Shown here piece by piece: positions 1 to 8,205 of a DNA stretch of 56,074 nt; within the stretch, counting starts at the first letter, position 1; each line of letters opens with the position of its first letter. Where the stretch lies: positions 1-56,074 of the forward strand of contig NZ_JAMGBG010000071.1 in NCBI RefSeq assembly GCF_023516595.1, in the 5' to 3' direction. Below the pieces are notes generated by a model. That model searched no databases. It was not told the origin of the DNA and saw nothing but the letters and a program-made list of their open reading frames with translations. The position numbers and the translations under genes were made by a program. The DNA is from Streptomyces neyagawaensis (lineage in GTDB: Bacteria; Actinomycetota; Actinomycetes; Streptomycetales; Streptomycetaceae).

Positions 1-224
1 GGGGCCGACGGAGGGGCGGCCGGTGGAGCGGCCCGGGGAGCGGCCGGCGGGGTCGACGCGGGCTCGGTCGGTGAGGCGGGCGGCGCAGTCGGGGCGCCCG
101 GGCCGGCGGGCGCGTCCGGTGCCGGGGGCGCCGAGGGGACCGGTATGCGTTCCCGCCCGCACTTCATGCAGTAACGCGCGTCGTCGGGGCCGGGGGCCCC
201 GCAGTGCGGACAGTAGGACGTCAT
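1..224 (-). CDS. Zinc-ribbon protein, N-terminal part (runs off window)
   Basis: The minus-strand reading frame starts at ATG 224 and continues past the window edge, so only 74 codons are visible. The first 25 residues hold two CxxC knuckles (YCPHCG and YCMKCG), the pattern of a zinc-ribbon. A long Ala/Pro-rich low-complexity stretch follows, as in many Streptomyces membrane or signalling proteins that carry an N-terminal zinc ribbon. A GGAG lies six bases before ATG 224. An in-frame ATG at 239 is the alternative start. The function cannot be read from the visible part. Confidence 0.7.
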   Translation of the reverse strand, partial: MTSYCPHCGAPGPDDARYCMKCGRERIPVPSAPPAPDAPAGPGAPTAPPASPTEPASTPPAAPRAAPPAAPPSA

Positions 225-269
225 GGAACGCTCCGTCATCCAGAGAACTCGTGCCGTGATCGGACGTGG

Positions 270-290
270 GCACACGGGTGCCGCGTGTGC
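270..290. terminator. Hairpin between menG and the zinc-ribbon gene
   Basis: A perfect inverted repeat, GCACACG, 7-base loop, CGTGTGC. It lies 74 bases past the menG stop and 46 bases before the zinc-ribbon start, both on the minus strand. It has no T tract, so it could be a Streptomyces-type T-less terminator or an operator. Confidence 0.35.
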
Positions 291-363
291 GGTGACGTAT
301 CAAACGGACGGCGTTTTCCGTTGACCGGTTCCCATCAACAGGGCGCCCTCTGAGGCTTCCCCC

Positions 364-1062
364 TTACGGGTGAACCTTGAACCCCCGGTGCAGGGCGACG
401 ACCCCTCCGGTGAGGTTCCGCCACGCGACCTTGCCCCAGCCGGCCTTCTGCAGCCGCTCGGCGAGACCGGCCTGGTCGGGCCAGGCGCGGATGGATTCGG
501 CGAGGTACACGTACGCGTCGGGGTTGGACGACACGGCGCGCGCGGTCGGCGGCAGCGCCCGCATCAGGTACTCGGTGTAGACGGTCCGGAACGGCGCCCA
601 GGTCGGGTGCGAGAACTCGCAGATCACGACCCGCCCGCCGGGCTTGGTCACCCGGTGCATCTCGCGCAGCGCGGCGTCCGTGTCCTGGACGTTCCGCAGG
701 CCGAAGGAGATGGTCACCGCGTCGAAGGTGTCGTCCTTGAACGGCAGCCGGGTGGCGTCGCCCGCGGTGAACGGCAGCCAGGGGGTGCGTTCCTTGCCCA
801 CCCGGAGCATGCCGAGGGAGAAGTCGCAGGGGACGACGTACGCGCCGGTCCGTGCGAAGGGCTGTGAGGAGGTGCCGGTGCCGGCCGCCAGGTCCAGGAC
901 CTTCTGGGCGGGGCGGGCGTCCACCGCCCGCGCGACCTCCTTGCGCCAGCGCCGGTCCTGCCCGAGGGACAGCACGTCGTTGGTCAGGTCGTACCGTTCC
1001 GCCACTCGGTCGAACATCGAGGCGACTTCGTGCGGCTGCTTGTCCAGGGATGCGCGGGTCAC
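364..1062 (-). CDS. menG: Demethylmenaquinone methyltransferase
   Basis: The last step of menaquinone synthesis: SAM-dependent C-methylation of demethylmenaquinone (UbiE/MenG family). The 232-residue length is normal for the family. The UbiE signature YDLTNDVLSLGQDRRWR lies at residues 24-40, SAM motif I (LDLAAGTGTSS) at about 56-66, and the second signature (GGRVVICEFSHP) in the central part. The GTG start at 1062 gives the usual N-terminus (VTRASLDKQPHEVA). The upstream extension of the open frame does not look like protein. Other menaquinone genes of the futalosine route are spread across the window. The enzyme should act at the cytoplasmic face of the membrane. Confidence 0.95.
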   Translation of the reverse strand: MTRASLDKQPHEVASMFDRVAERYDLTNDVLSLGQDRRWRKEVARAVDARPAQKVLDLAAGTGTSSQPFARTGAYVVPCDFSLGMLRVGKERTPWLPFTAGDATRLPFKDDTFDAVTISFGLRNVQDTDAALREMHRVTKPGGRVVICEFSHPTWAPFRTVYTEYLMRALPPTARAVSSNPDAYVYLAESIRAWPDQAGLAERLQKAGWGKVAWRNLTGGVVALHRGFKVHP

Positions 1063-1164
1063 GGGCCCATTGTGGCAGTAGGGGCCGAGCGGCCTCGCAG
1101 CGCCCGTCCCGGCGACCACGGCGTGGCGCGCGGCCCGGTGTGATTGGTTTCCCGCGTGAGCAGC

Positions 1165-2229
1165 ATGAGGAATGTCCCGAAACCGGCCGCCCCACTGATA
1201 TCCGCGATATCCGCGATCTCTGCGATATCCGTGATGTCCGCGCTGGTCCTGGCGTGCGCGGGCTGCGCCACGGGGCCGACGGAGTCCGCCTCCGCGCCGA
1301 GCGGGGCGCCGAGGACACCCGACGCGAAGGCGACGGCCGCCGAGAAGGCGGCGGGGACCTCCACGGTGTACGCCCCCTACGTGGACGCCACGGAGGCGTC
1401 CGACCTCGACGACGCCGGGTCGGCGGCGGCGTACCAGCTCGCCTTCGTGATCGCCGACGGCGACGCGTGCGAGCCCGCGTGGAACGGGACCACCCCCCTC
1501 GGCGACAGGGCGGTGAAGTCCCGTGTCGCGGCGCTGACGGAGTCCGGGGCGTCGGTGCGGGTGTCCTTCGGCGGGGCGTCGGGGACGGAACTGGCCGGCG
1601 CCTGCGACGACGCGGACGACCTCGCCGACGCGTACGGCGCGGCACTGGACGCCGCCGGCGCGACGGCCGCCGACTTCGACGTCGAGGGGGACGCGCTGAA
1701 GGACTCCGACGCGGTGGACCTGCGGTCCGAGGCGATCGCCCGCCTCCAGCGGGATCGGCCCCGCCTCACCGTCTCGTTCACGCTCCCCGTGATGCCGTCC
1801 GGCCTCGACGACGACGCCCTCGCCCTGCTCCACTCGGCGAATGACGCGTCCGTCGAGGTCTCCACCGTCAACATCATGACCATGAACTACGCCAGTTCGT
1901 ACGACGGCGACATGGGCGACTACGCGGAGCGGGCCGCGAGGGCCACGCACCGACAGGTGCGGGACGTCTTCGAAACGTCCCCGGCCACGGCGTGGAGGGC
2001 TCTCGCCCTCACTTCGATGCTCGGCGTCAACGACGTGGAGAACGAGACGTTCACGCTGGAGGACGCGGCGCAGGTCAGGAAGTTCGCGGAGGAGAAGGGG
2101 ATCGCCTGGGTCTCCATGTGGGCGACGTTCCGGGACCGGGAGTGCGGGGACGGGGCGAGTGACGCCCTGACCGACTGCAGCGGGGTCGAGCAGGAGGCCG
2201 GCGCGTTCGCGGAGGCGTTCTCGGGATGA
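1165..2229 (+). CDS. Putative lipoprotein with GH18 (chitinase-like) domain
   Basis: An exported protein of about 354 residues. The N-terminus is a hydrophobic signal ending in LVLACAGC, a lipobox. A Ser/Ala-rich spacer follows, then a TIM-barrel-like region opening with YAPYVDATEAS. The GH18 active-site strand is present as TAADFDVEG: compared with DxxDxDxE, the last two Asp and the catalytic Glu are kept and the first Asp is replaced. VSFGGASG and MTMNYASSYDG match other GH18 core strands. ATG 1165 is chosen; GTG 1156 and TTG 1144 are in frame and none has a convincing ribosome site. The signal peptide is encoded by a 9-bp tandem repeat (Ser-Ala-Ile units). Activity on chitin is not proven. 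Confidence 0.75.
   Translation: MRNVPKPAAPLISAISAISAISVMSALVLACAGCATGPTESASAPSGAPRTPDAKATAAEKAAGTSTVYAPYVDATEASDLDDAGSAAAYQLAFVIADGDACEPAWNGTTPLGDRAVKSRVAALTESGASVRVSFGGASGTELAGACDDADDLADAYGAALDAAGATAADFDVEGDALKDSDAVDLRSEAIARLQRDRPRLTVSFTLPVMPSGLDDDALALLHSANDASVEVSTVNIMTMNYASSYDGDMGDYAERAARATHRQVRDVFETSPATAWRALALTSMLGVNDVENETFTLEDAAQVRKFAEEKGIAWVSMWATFRDRECGDGASDALTDCSGVEQEAGAFAEAFSG
1197..1242. repeat. 9-bp tandem repeat in the signal-peptide region
   Basis: About five degenerate copies of GATATCCGC. They encode the SAI-SAI-SAI stretch in the hydrophobic part of the GH18-like lipoprotein signal. Copy-number change would lengthen or shorten the signal without a frameshift. Confidence 0.7.
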
Positions 2230-2249
2230 GCGGGGCGGCGGCCCCCGCG

Positions 2250-2332
2250 GTCAGCGGTGCCCGTGTCGTCAGCGGTGCCCGTGTCGTCAACGGTGCCCGT
2301 GTCGTCAACGGCGCCCGTGTCGTCAGCGGCGG
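2250..2332. repeat. 18-bp minisatellite between convergent genes
   Basis: Four consecutive 18-bp units (GTCAGCGGTGCCCGTGTC and one- or two-base variants) run from 2250 to 2321, followed by a partial fifth. The array fills the gap between the convergent stop codons at 2229 (+) and 2323 (-). Confidence 0.85.
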
Positions 2333-2772
2333 CGGTGCACCAGGCGGCCCGCGCAGACCGTCGCCACACAGGTGCCCGCCTCGTCGAAGACCGCCAGGTC
2401 CGCCCGGCCGTCGTCGACGATCGCCGGCGGGCGGGGAGCGGCGAGCACGACGACGTCGTTCCGTTCGGCGGCGGCGCGGAGTTCGGGGGTGTCCGTGTGG
2501 TCCGCCAGCACGGCGGTCGCCCCGGACTTCAGCACCACGTGGACGCGTTCCCTTGGGGTGGGCGCGTCAGGGAGGGGGCCCTCGTGGACGCGGGCGGGGC
2601 CGAGCACACCGGGCCACCGGCGCACGCGGGCGCCCGGGAACCGCTCCTGGATCTCCTCCAGTGGTCCCGCGGCCCGGACCCGGATGCCCTCGACGACCAC
2701 GGCGCCGTCCTTGACGGGCTCCGGGTCGTCCCAGGTGAGGCGTACCTCGTCGGCGGCGTGGATCGTCAGCAT
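2323..2772 (-). CDS. Imidazolonepropionase-like domain protein
   Basis: A 149-residue protein resembling the small beta-rich part that flanks the barrel in amidohydrolases such as imidazolonepropionase (MLTIHAADEV, then DGAVVVEG and DDGRADLAVFD). No metal-binding barrel is present, so it is not a complete hydrolase. It starts seven bases after the mqnC stop on the same strand and is probably translated with it. From memory, the same small gene follows mqnC in other streptomycetes. The role is unknown; a helper of futalosine metabolism is only an inference from position. Confidence 0.7.
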   Translation of the reverse strand: MLTIHAADEVRLTWDDPEPVKDGAVVVEGIRVRAAGPLEEIQERFPGARVRRWPGVLGPARVHEGPLPDAPTPRERVHVVLKSGATAVLADHTDTPELRAAAERNDVVVLAAPRPPAIVDDGRADLAVFDEAGTCVATVCAGRLVHRRR

Positions 2773-2779
2773 GCGAGGG

Positions 2780-3979
2780 CTAGTTGGACGCGAGGATCTT
2801 CAGCTCGGGGTGGGCCGTGCCGCCCTCGATCGCCGTGGACGAGATGTGGGACTGGACGCGCGCGTCGACCGGGTCGTTCGCCGGGTCGTCGTGGACGACG
2901 AGGTGTTCGTACGTCGTGGAGCGCTGGGCCGGGACCCGCCCCGCCGTGCGGATCATGTCGATCATTTCCTGGAGGTTGGAGCGGTGCTTGGCACCGGCCG
3001 CCGAGACGACGTTCTCCTCCAGCATGACCGAGCCGAGGTCGTCCGCGCCGTAGTGCAGCGTGAGCTGGCCCGCGTCCTGGCCGGTCGTCAGCCAGGAGCC
3101 CTGGATGTGGGCGATGTTGTCCATGAAGAGCCGGGAGATCGCGATCATCCGCAGGTACTCGAAGATCGTGGCCTGGGTGCGGCCCTTCAGATGGTTGTTC
3201 ATCGGCTGGTAGAGGTACGGGATGAACGCGCGGAACCCGCCCGTGCGGTCCTGTACGTCACGGATCATGCGCAGGTGCTCGATGCGCTCGGCGTTGGTCT
3301 CACCGGTGCCCATCAGCATGGTGGAGGTGGACTCCACACCCAGGTTGTGCGCGGTCTCCATGATCTCCAGCCAACGCTCACCGGACTCCTTGAGCGGCGC
3401 GATGGCCTTGCGGGGACGCTCGGGGAGCAGCTCCGCGCCGGCGCCCGCGAAGGAGTCGAGGCCGGCGGCGTGGATCCGCTGGATCGCCTCCTCGACGCTC
3501 ACCTTGGAGATCCTGGCCATGTGCTCGACCTCGGAGGCTCCGAGGGAGTGGATGACCAGCTGCGGGAACTCCTTCTTGATGGCGGCGAAGTGCTTCTCGT
3601 AGTAGTCGACGCCGTAGTCCGGGTGGTGGCCGCCCTGGAACATGATCTGGGTGCCGCCGAGTTCGACGGTCTCCGCGCAGCGGCGCAGGATGTCGTCGAG
3701 GTCGCGGGTCCAGCCCTTGTCCTTGGCCGTGGGCGGGGCGTAGAACGCGCAGAACTTGCACGCCGTCACGCAGACGTTGGTGTAGTTGATGTTGCGCTCG
3801 ATGATGTACGTCGCGATGTGCTCGGTGCCCGCGTAACGGCGGCGGCGGACGGCGTCGGCGGCGGAGCCGAGCGCGTGCAGCGGAGCATCGCGGTAGAGGT
3901 CGAGCGCCTCCTCCGGTGTGATCCGCCCACCCTCGGCGGCACGGTCGAGAACGGACTGGAGGTCGGCCTTCTCGGTCAC
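2780..3979 (-). CDS. mqnC: Cyclic dehypoxanthinyl futalosine synthase (radical SAM)
   Basis: A radical SAM enzyme of the futalosine menaquinone pathway that cyclises dehypoxanthine futalosine. The [4Fe-4S]-binding triad CxxxCxxC is seen as CVTACKFC (Cys 70, 74, 77). The MqnC-type segment GGTQIMFQGGHHPDYG and a C-terminal HISSTAIEGGTAHPEL segment are present. At 399 residues it has the family length. GTG 3979 (VTEKADLQ) is chosen because AAAGGGA precedes it and family members begin there; a GTG at 4015 would add 12 atypical residues. It lies just upstream of the imidazolonepropionase-like gene. Confidence 0.96.
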   Translation of the reverse strand: MTEKADLQSVLDRAAEGGRITPEEALDLYRDAPLHALGSAADAVRRRRYAGTEHIATYIIERNINYTNVCVTACKFCAFYAPPTAKDKGWTRDLDDILRRCAETVELGGTQIMFQGGHHPDYGVDYYEKHFAAIKKEFPQLVIHSLGASEVEHMARISKVSVEEAIQRIHAAGLDSFAGAGAELLPERPRKAIAPLKESGERWLEIMETAHNLGVESTSTMLMGTGETNAERIEHLRMIRDVQDRTGGFRAFIPYLYQPMNNHLKGRTQATIFEYLRMIAISRLFMDNIAHIQGSWLTTGQDAGQLTLHYGADDLGSVMLEENVVSAAGAKHRSNLQEMIDMIRTAGRVPAQRSTTYEHLVVHDDPANDPVDARVQSHISSTAIEGGTAHPELKILASN

Positions 3980-4071
3980 CGGGAGCGTCCCTTTCGTAAG
4001 GGTTGGACGGACCACGCCAGCCTACGCCAGCCGCCGCGCACGGCCGACGTCAGCCCGGACGTCCCCGGACC

Positions 4072-4884
4072 TCACGCCGCGTACGCCTCCAGGAGCAGGC
4101 CCAGGTACGCCCCCGCGATCATGAACGGCCCCAGGGCGACGAGTTGTCGGCGTGCCGCCCGACCGCGGACGGCCTGGACGACGGTCCAGACACTGCCGAC
4201 GAGCGCGCCGGCGAAGGTGCCGACGTACAGGGCGCCCCAGCCGTACCAGCCGAGAACCGCGCCCAGGCCCACGGCGAGCTTCACATCGCCGAAGCCGAGG
4301 GCGAGGGGGCGGATGAGGAAGAGAAGGAAGTACGCGCCGCCGAGCGTGAGGGCGCCCAACGCCGCGGTGCGCCACTCGCCCGCGTGTTCGGGGAGGAGGG
4401 CGGCGCCGCCCAGGAGGAGGAGCGCGAGGGCGGCGAACGGGAGGGTCAGCGGGTCGGGGAGGCGCTGAACCTTGAGGTCGATCAGGACGAGCAGAACGCC
4501 GAGCGGGGCGAGAACGAACCAGACGCCGAGCTCCGGGCGTACGCCGGTGGCCAGGGCGAGCGTGACACAGACGAGGGAGGTGAGGGCGGCGAGGGTGCGG
4601 GTGCTTGGACCGTAGGTGCAGGGGGTGGGGGCCGTGGAGTCAAGGATTGCTGTGGCGGGGGCGGTTGCGGTTGCGGTGGCTGGGGTGGGGGCCGGGCAGC
4701 GGGCGCGGCCCAGCCAGCCGCGGGCAGGGCCGGTGAGGGGGTGGCCCGAGGGGCACGTGGTCTGCCAGGGGGAGTCCTCGTCGACCGCGAAACGGTAGGC
4801 GGGGCGAGGCAGCAGGGCCCCCGCCGCCGCTCCCCAGAGGGCGCCGACGGCCGTCAGGACGATCAACCAGAGGTCCGGATCCAC
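4072..4884 (-). CDS. Type IV prepilin peptidase (A24 family)
   Basis: A polytopic membrane aspartic protease of 270 residues that cleaves leader peptides of type IV pilin-like or Tad/Flp-type proteins. The two catalytic Asp motifs are visible: VLIDLKVQRLPD and the GxGD-type GFGDVKLAVG. Hydrophobic segments surround both, and the N-terminus is a membrane segment (LWLIVLTAVGALWGAAAGALL). A Cys-containing loop (TTCPSGHPL and ARCPAP) resembles the zinc-ribbon loop of prepilin peptidases with altered spacing. It starts at GTG 4884. No pilin genes are in the window, so its substrate lies elsewhere. Confidence 0.88.
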   Translation of the reverse strand: MDPDLWLIVLTAVGALWGAAAGALLPRPAYRFAVDEDSPWQTTCPSGHPLTGPARGWLGRARCPAPTPATATATAPATAILDSTAPTPCTYGPSTRTLAALTSLVCVTLALATGVRPELGVWFVLAPLGVLLVLIDLKVQRLPDPLTLPFAALALLLLGGAALLPEHAGEWRTAALGALTLGGAYFLLFLIRPLALGFGDVKLAVGLGAVLGWYGWGALYVGTFAGALVGSVWTVVQAVRGRAARRQLVALGPFMIAGAYLGLLLEAYAA

Positions 4885-4920
4885 GGGGGTCAGCCTAGGG
4901 GGGTGAGGCGCGGGGGCCGC

Positions 4921-5080
4921 CAGGGTTTTCGGCCCCCGCCGCCCCTGCCCGTCCCGTCCTCCAGGGGCTGCCGCCCCTTCGACCCCGCGCTCGCCGTTCG
5001 GCTCGGGGTGCGGGGGTTTCGTCGGCGGGTGCGGGAACGGCGTGGGCTTGTCGCGCAGTTCCCCGCGCCCCTACGGGGCC
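4921..5080. repeat. Dispersed intergenic element, copy A
   Basis: A non-coding block between the kinase stop and the peptidase start. It contains GTCGGCGGGTGCGGG and TCGCGCAGTTCCCCGCGCCCC, which recur at 34.2 kb (opposite strand) and 43.5 kb (same strand). The first half carries an AGGGGCTGCCGCCCCTTCG hairpin. It looks like a member of a streptomycete intergenic repeat family. This copy is shorter than the other two. Confidence 0.7.
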
Positions 5081-5103
5081 GGGGTCAGCCAGGTGTGCGG
5101 TTC

Positions 5104-6885
5104 CTACTTCAGCTTCTTCAGCCGGGCCGTCGGGTCGCCGGCGTCCGCGTTGTCCGCCGCGTACTGGAGTGCGTCGCCGTCGAGGGTGAGGGTGACGACG
5201 TGGGTGTTGCTGGTGCAGGTACCGGGGTTGTTCTCGGTGTCGGCGATGCTGGTGGCGAGGACGTGTGCGTCCGTGACCTCCTTGAGGACCAGCTTGTCGT
5301 CGCAGGCGCCGCCCAGCGGGTCGACCGAGCGGAAGGTGCCGAGGTCCTTACCGACGGCGGCCTGTTTCAGGGTGATCCGGAAGGTGCCGGCGGGGAGCTT
5401 GCCGTCCAGTGCGTAGCCGTCGCCCTCCCACGTGCCGAGGTACTTCGCCGGTACGTCGCCCTTCGTGTCGCCCGGCACCTCGGAGGGGCTCACGCTCGCC
5501 GTCGGTGCGGGGGCCGCGCTGTCGCTGTTGGCGTCGTCCTCGCTCTTGAGCATCCCGAAGACGAACACCGACCCCACGCTGACCGCCGCGAAGGCCCCCG
5601 CCACGGCCAGCGCGATCGAACAGCTCACTCTTCGGCCACGCCCGCCGGCCTCGGTCGTCGAGGCGGCGGCCACGCTCAGGGAGATCTTGCCTGGCGCGGT
5701 CGGCGGCGGCACGGTGTCCGCCACCGCGGCATCCGCGCGTGCGCCGGGCACGTACGTGGCGGGGCCGGAGTGCGCGGGCGGCGCCGACGGCATGGACGGC
5801 GCTGACGGCATCGAGGCCATCGATGGCATCGATGGCATCGACGGCATCGACGGCGACATGACGGGTGGCGGCCCGAACGTCCCGCTCACCCCACTCATCC
5901 CACCCGGCGTGGCGTCCGTCGGCGTCGGCGTGCCCGGCTCCCCCACCGAAGGGCTGCTGAATCCCACCGGCCCGGAGGGGCCCGGTTCCGTCGCGTCCAG
6001 GTTGAGGAGGTGGACGGCGCTGCGGCCGACCTGTTCGACGAGGGAGCCGGGGAGCCAGCCGGCCGTGACCAGGCGGGCGGCGCCGTCGGGGGCGAGGGCG
6101 CGGGCGACCTCGTCGGGGGCGGGCCGGGCGCCCGGTTCCTTCGCGAGGCAGTGCTCGACCAGGTCGCGCAGGTCGCCCCGCAGACCGTCCAGCCGGGGCG
6201 GCTCGTGGACGACCTTGTAGAGGAGCGCGGCGGAGGAGTCGCCCGGGAAGGGGGACTCCCCGGTCGCGGCGTAGGCGAGGACCGCGCCGAGGGAGAAGAC
6301 GTCCGCGGCGCCGGTGACGCCGTGGCCGAGGATCTGCTCGGGGGACATGTAGCCGGGGGAGCCGATGGAGACGCCGGTCGAGGTGAGGGAGGCCGTACCG
6401 TCGGTGGCGCGGGCGATGCCGAAGTCGATGAGGAGCGGGCCGTCCACGGTGAGCAGCACGTTGGAGGGCTTCACGTCGCGGTGGACCAGGCCCAGCGCGT
6501 GGACCGCGGAGAGGGCCTCCGCGAGGCCGGCGCCCAGTACCCGGACGGTGTGCTCGGGCAGCGGGCCGCCGTCCGCGACGGCCGCCGAGAGGGAGGGCCC
6601 GGCCGCGTACCCGGTCGCCACCCAGGGGACGGACGCCTCCGGGTCGGCGTCGAGGACGGGCGCGGTCCAGGCGCCGCCGACCCGCCGGGCGGCCTCCACC
6701 TCGCGGCGGAAGCGGGCGCGGAACTCCTCGTCCAGCGCGAAGTGCGGGTGCACGACCTTCACGGCGACGGTGCGGCCGCCGGCGCTGCGGCCGAGGTAGA
6801 CCCGACCCATTCCGCCGGAGCCGAGCCGGCCGAGCAACCGATAGGGACCCACGATCGTGGGTTCGCCGATGTCGAGCGGCTGCAT
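5104..6885 (-). CDS. Membrane Ser/Thr protein kinase (PknB-like, Hanks type)
   Basis: A 593-residue receptor-like kinase. The kinase domain (about 13-270) has the glycine loop GSGGMGRVY, Lys43 in VAVKVV, the catalytic loop HRDVKPSN (Asp137), DFG at 154-156 and the P+1 loop GSPGYMSPEQ. A Pro/Ser/Met-rich linker with short repeats (MPS units) comes next, then one transmembrane segment at about 418-441, then an extracytoplasmic beta-rich domain of about 150 residues with two Cys pairs. That outer domain is not PASTA and may sense an unknown ligand. ATG 6885 is preceded by GGAGGGG; an upstream in-frame extension is not needed. A targeted substrate cannot be read from context. Confidence 0.93.
   Translation of the reverse strand: MQPLDIGEPTIVGPYRLLGRLGSGGMGRVYLGRSAGGRTVAVKVVHPHFALDEEFRARFRREVEAARRVGGAWTAPVLDADPEASVPWVATGYAAGPSLSAAVADGGPLPEHTVRVLGAGLAEALSAVHALGLVHRDVKPSNVLLTVDGPLLIDFGIARATDGTASLTSTGVSIGSPGYMSPEQILGHGVTGAADVFSLGAVLAYAATGESPFPGDSSAALLYKVVHEPPRLDGLRGDLRDLVEHCLAKEPGARPAPDEVARALAPDGAARLVTAGWLPGSLVEQVGRSAVHLLNLDATEPGPSGPVGFSSPSVGEPGTPTPTDATPGGMSGVSGTFGPPPVMSPSMPSMPSMPSMASMPSAPSMPSAPPAHSGPATYVPGARADAAVADTVPPPTAPGKISLSVAAASTTEAGGRGRRVSCSIALAVAGAFAAVSVGSVFVFGMLKSEDDANSDSAAPAPTASVSPSEVPGDTKGDVPAKYLGTWEGDGYALDGKLPAGTFRITLKQAAVGKDLGTFRSVDPLGGACDDKLVLKEVTDAHVLATSIADTENNPGTCTSNTHVVTLTLDGDALQYAADNADAGDPTARLKKLK
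5795..5860. repeat. 9-bp tandem repeat in the kinase linker
   Basis: Degenerate GGCATCGAT units on the plus strand. They encode the MPS/MPSAP repeats in the juxtamembrane linker of the kinase. The unit is a multiple of three, so expansion stays in frame. Confidence 0.7.
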
Positions 6886-7042
6886 CGCCCCACCCCTCCC
6901 CCGTGCGTCCACTCCAGGACTCCCCAGCAGCGTAGTGCCGTACGCCCGAAAGGGAATGCGAACGCCGACCGCCACTCCCACAGAACCCGGAATTCGTCAA
7001 ACGAATTTCCGGCGACGGCCCGGCGGCCGGCGAAGGAAATGC

Positions 7043-7888
7043 TCAGGAAAGGAGATCCACCTTCACATCCGCCGGAAATCCCGTCGTGGGCCCGACCCGG
7101 CGCGCGAACTCGGCGACGGCCCGCAGCTGCGGGTCGCCGAAGCGGAAGTCGAGGGTGTTGAAGTAGCGCTCCAGGACCTGCTCGTCGAAGGCCTCCCAGC
7201 GGGCGGCCTGCTCCGCGACCTTGGCGACCTCGACCAGGGAGAGGTCGCGGGAGGCCAGGAACGCCTCGTGGACCTGCCGGGTGACCTGCGGGTTGCGCTC
7301 CAGGTAGTCCCGGCGCGCCGCCCACACCGCGAAGACGAACGGCAGTCCCGTCCACTCCTTCCACATGGCGCCCAGGTCGTGCACCTGAAGGCCGTACATG
7401 GGGCCGTCGAGCAGATTGGCCCGCAGCGCCGCGTCGCCGATCAGTACGGCGGCCTCCGCCTCCTGCATCATCAGCGAGAGGTCGGGCGGGCAGGTGTAGT
7501 ACGACGGCCGCACCCCGACGTTCTCGGCCAGCAGCAGCTGGGCGAGGCGTACGGAGGTGCGCGAGGTGGAGCCGAGGGCGACGCGGGCGCCGTCCAGGCG
7601 TTCGAGGGGGACCTGCGAGACGATGACGCAGGACATCACCGGGCCGTCGCAGCCGACCGCGATGTCGGGGAAGGCGACCAGGTCGTCGGCGTTGCGGAGG
7701 AACTCGACGAGGGTGATGGGGCCGATGTCGAGGTCCCCGCGCACCAGCTGCTCGCTGAGCTTCTCCGGGGTGTCCTTGGTCAGCTCGAAGTCGAGGAGCG
7801 TGCCCGTTCTCGCGAGCCCCCAGTACAGGGGCAGGCAGTTCAGGAACTGGATGTGGCCTACGCGCGGCCTGGTGCGAGAATTGTCCAC
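7043..7888 (-). CDS. mqnA: Chorismate dehydratase (futalosine pathway, first step)
   Basis: MqnA converts chorismate to 3-enolpyruvylbenzoate, the entry step of futalosine-dependent menaquinone synthesis. The protein has the periplasmic-binding-protein-like fold. Visible family features are VGHIQFLNCLPLYWGL at the N-terminus, DLDIGPITLVEFLRN, the central STSRTSVRLAQLLL and the C-terminal YFNTLDFRFG segment. Its length of 281 residues fits the family. It starts at GTG 7888 with no clear ribosome site. It is divergent from the cold-shock gene, with 317 bases between them. Confidence 0.95.
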   Translation of the reverse strand: MDNSRTRPRVGHIQFLNCLPLYWGLARTGTLLDFELTKDTPEKLSEQLVRGDLDIGPITLVEFLRNADDLVAFPDIAVGCDGPVMSCVIVSQVPLERLDGARVALGSTSRTSVRLAQLLLAENVGVRPSYYTCPPDLSLMMQEAEAAVLIGDAALRANLLDGPMYGLQVHDLGAMWKEWTGLPFVFAVWAARRDYLERNPQVTRQVHEAFLASRDLSLVEVAKVAEQAARWEAFDEQVLERYFNTLDFRFGDPQLRAVAEFARRVGPTTGFPADVKVDLLS

Positions 7889-8022
7889 ATCGCGAGACTA
7901 GACCTCATGAGGTACGGTCCGGGGTCCGGGGTACGAGCGGCGGGCACGAGGCGATCGAGGGACGGTCGTCAATCCGGCGCAACGATCACTCAAACATCTG
8001 GGTGACGTGATCTTGACCTCTA

Positions 8023-8050
8023 TTGCTTTCGGCTGCCCGCGTGCTAGGCT
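8023..8050 (+). promoter_or_regulatory. Candidate promoter of the cold-shock gene
   Basis: TTGCTT (8023-8028), a 16-base spacer and TAGGCT (8045-8050). Transcription would start near 8057, giving a leader of about 150 bases, typical for cspA-type genes. The rest of the 7889-8022 gap holds only a 10-bp palindrome, CCTCATGAGG (7903-7912), near the mqnA start. Confidence 0.5.
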
Positions 8051-8086
8051 CGCCGCAAGTTGCAGTTTGGTTTCCCTTGCAGTACA

Positions 8087-8115
8087 GAGCCTGCGGAGCA
8101 TGTAACCGCGGGCTC
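8087..8115 (+). promoter_or_regulatory. Stem-loop in the cold-shock mRNA leader
   Basis: GAGCCTGCGG (8087-8096), a 9-base loop and CCGCGGGCTC (8106-8115). This is a 10-pair stem with one U-G wobble, starting about 30 bases into the predicted leader. cspA-type leaders are known to act as RNA thermosensors elsewhere. That this hairpin does so is an inference. Confidence 0.55.
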
Positions 8116-8205
8116 TAGTCGTTTTCAGACGTATGCAGTTGTGCGGCACTGTTTCACACTTGCAGGTTCTGGAGCAGGGCGACCCTTTGGGCCCAAGGAG
8201 GGCTT

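Noticed and set aside
23..259. Plus-strand open frame at the window start
   Set aside because: The minus strand has a zinc-ribbon with paired Cys and a good ribosome site. The plus frame is Arg/Pro-rich noise.
2372..4468. Plus-strand open frame of 698 codons over mqnC and the prepilin peptidase
   Set aside because: It is antisense to two clear genes and its composition is that of a shadow frame.
7889..7900. Leaderless promoter for mqnA from TAGTCT just before its start
   Set aside because: No -35-like hexamer is found at 16-19 bases upstream, so there is not enough to call it.
8013..8050. TTGACC at 8013 as the -35 of the cold-shock gene
   Set aside because: The spacer to TAGGCT would be 26 bases. 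TTGCTT at 8023 gives 16.
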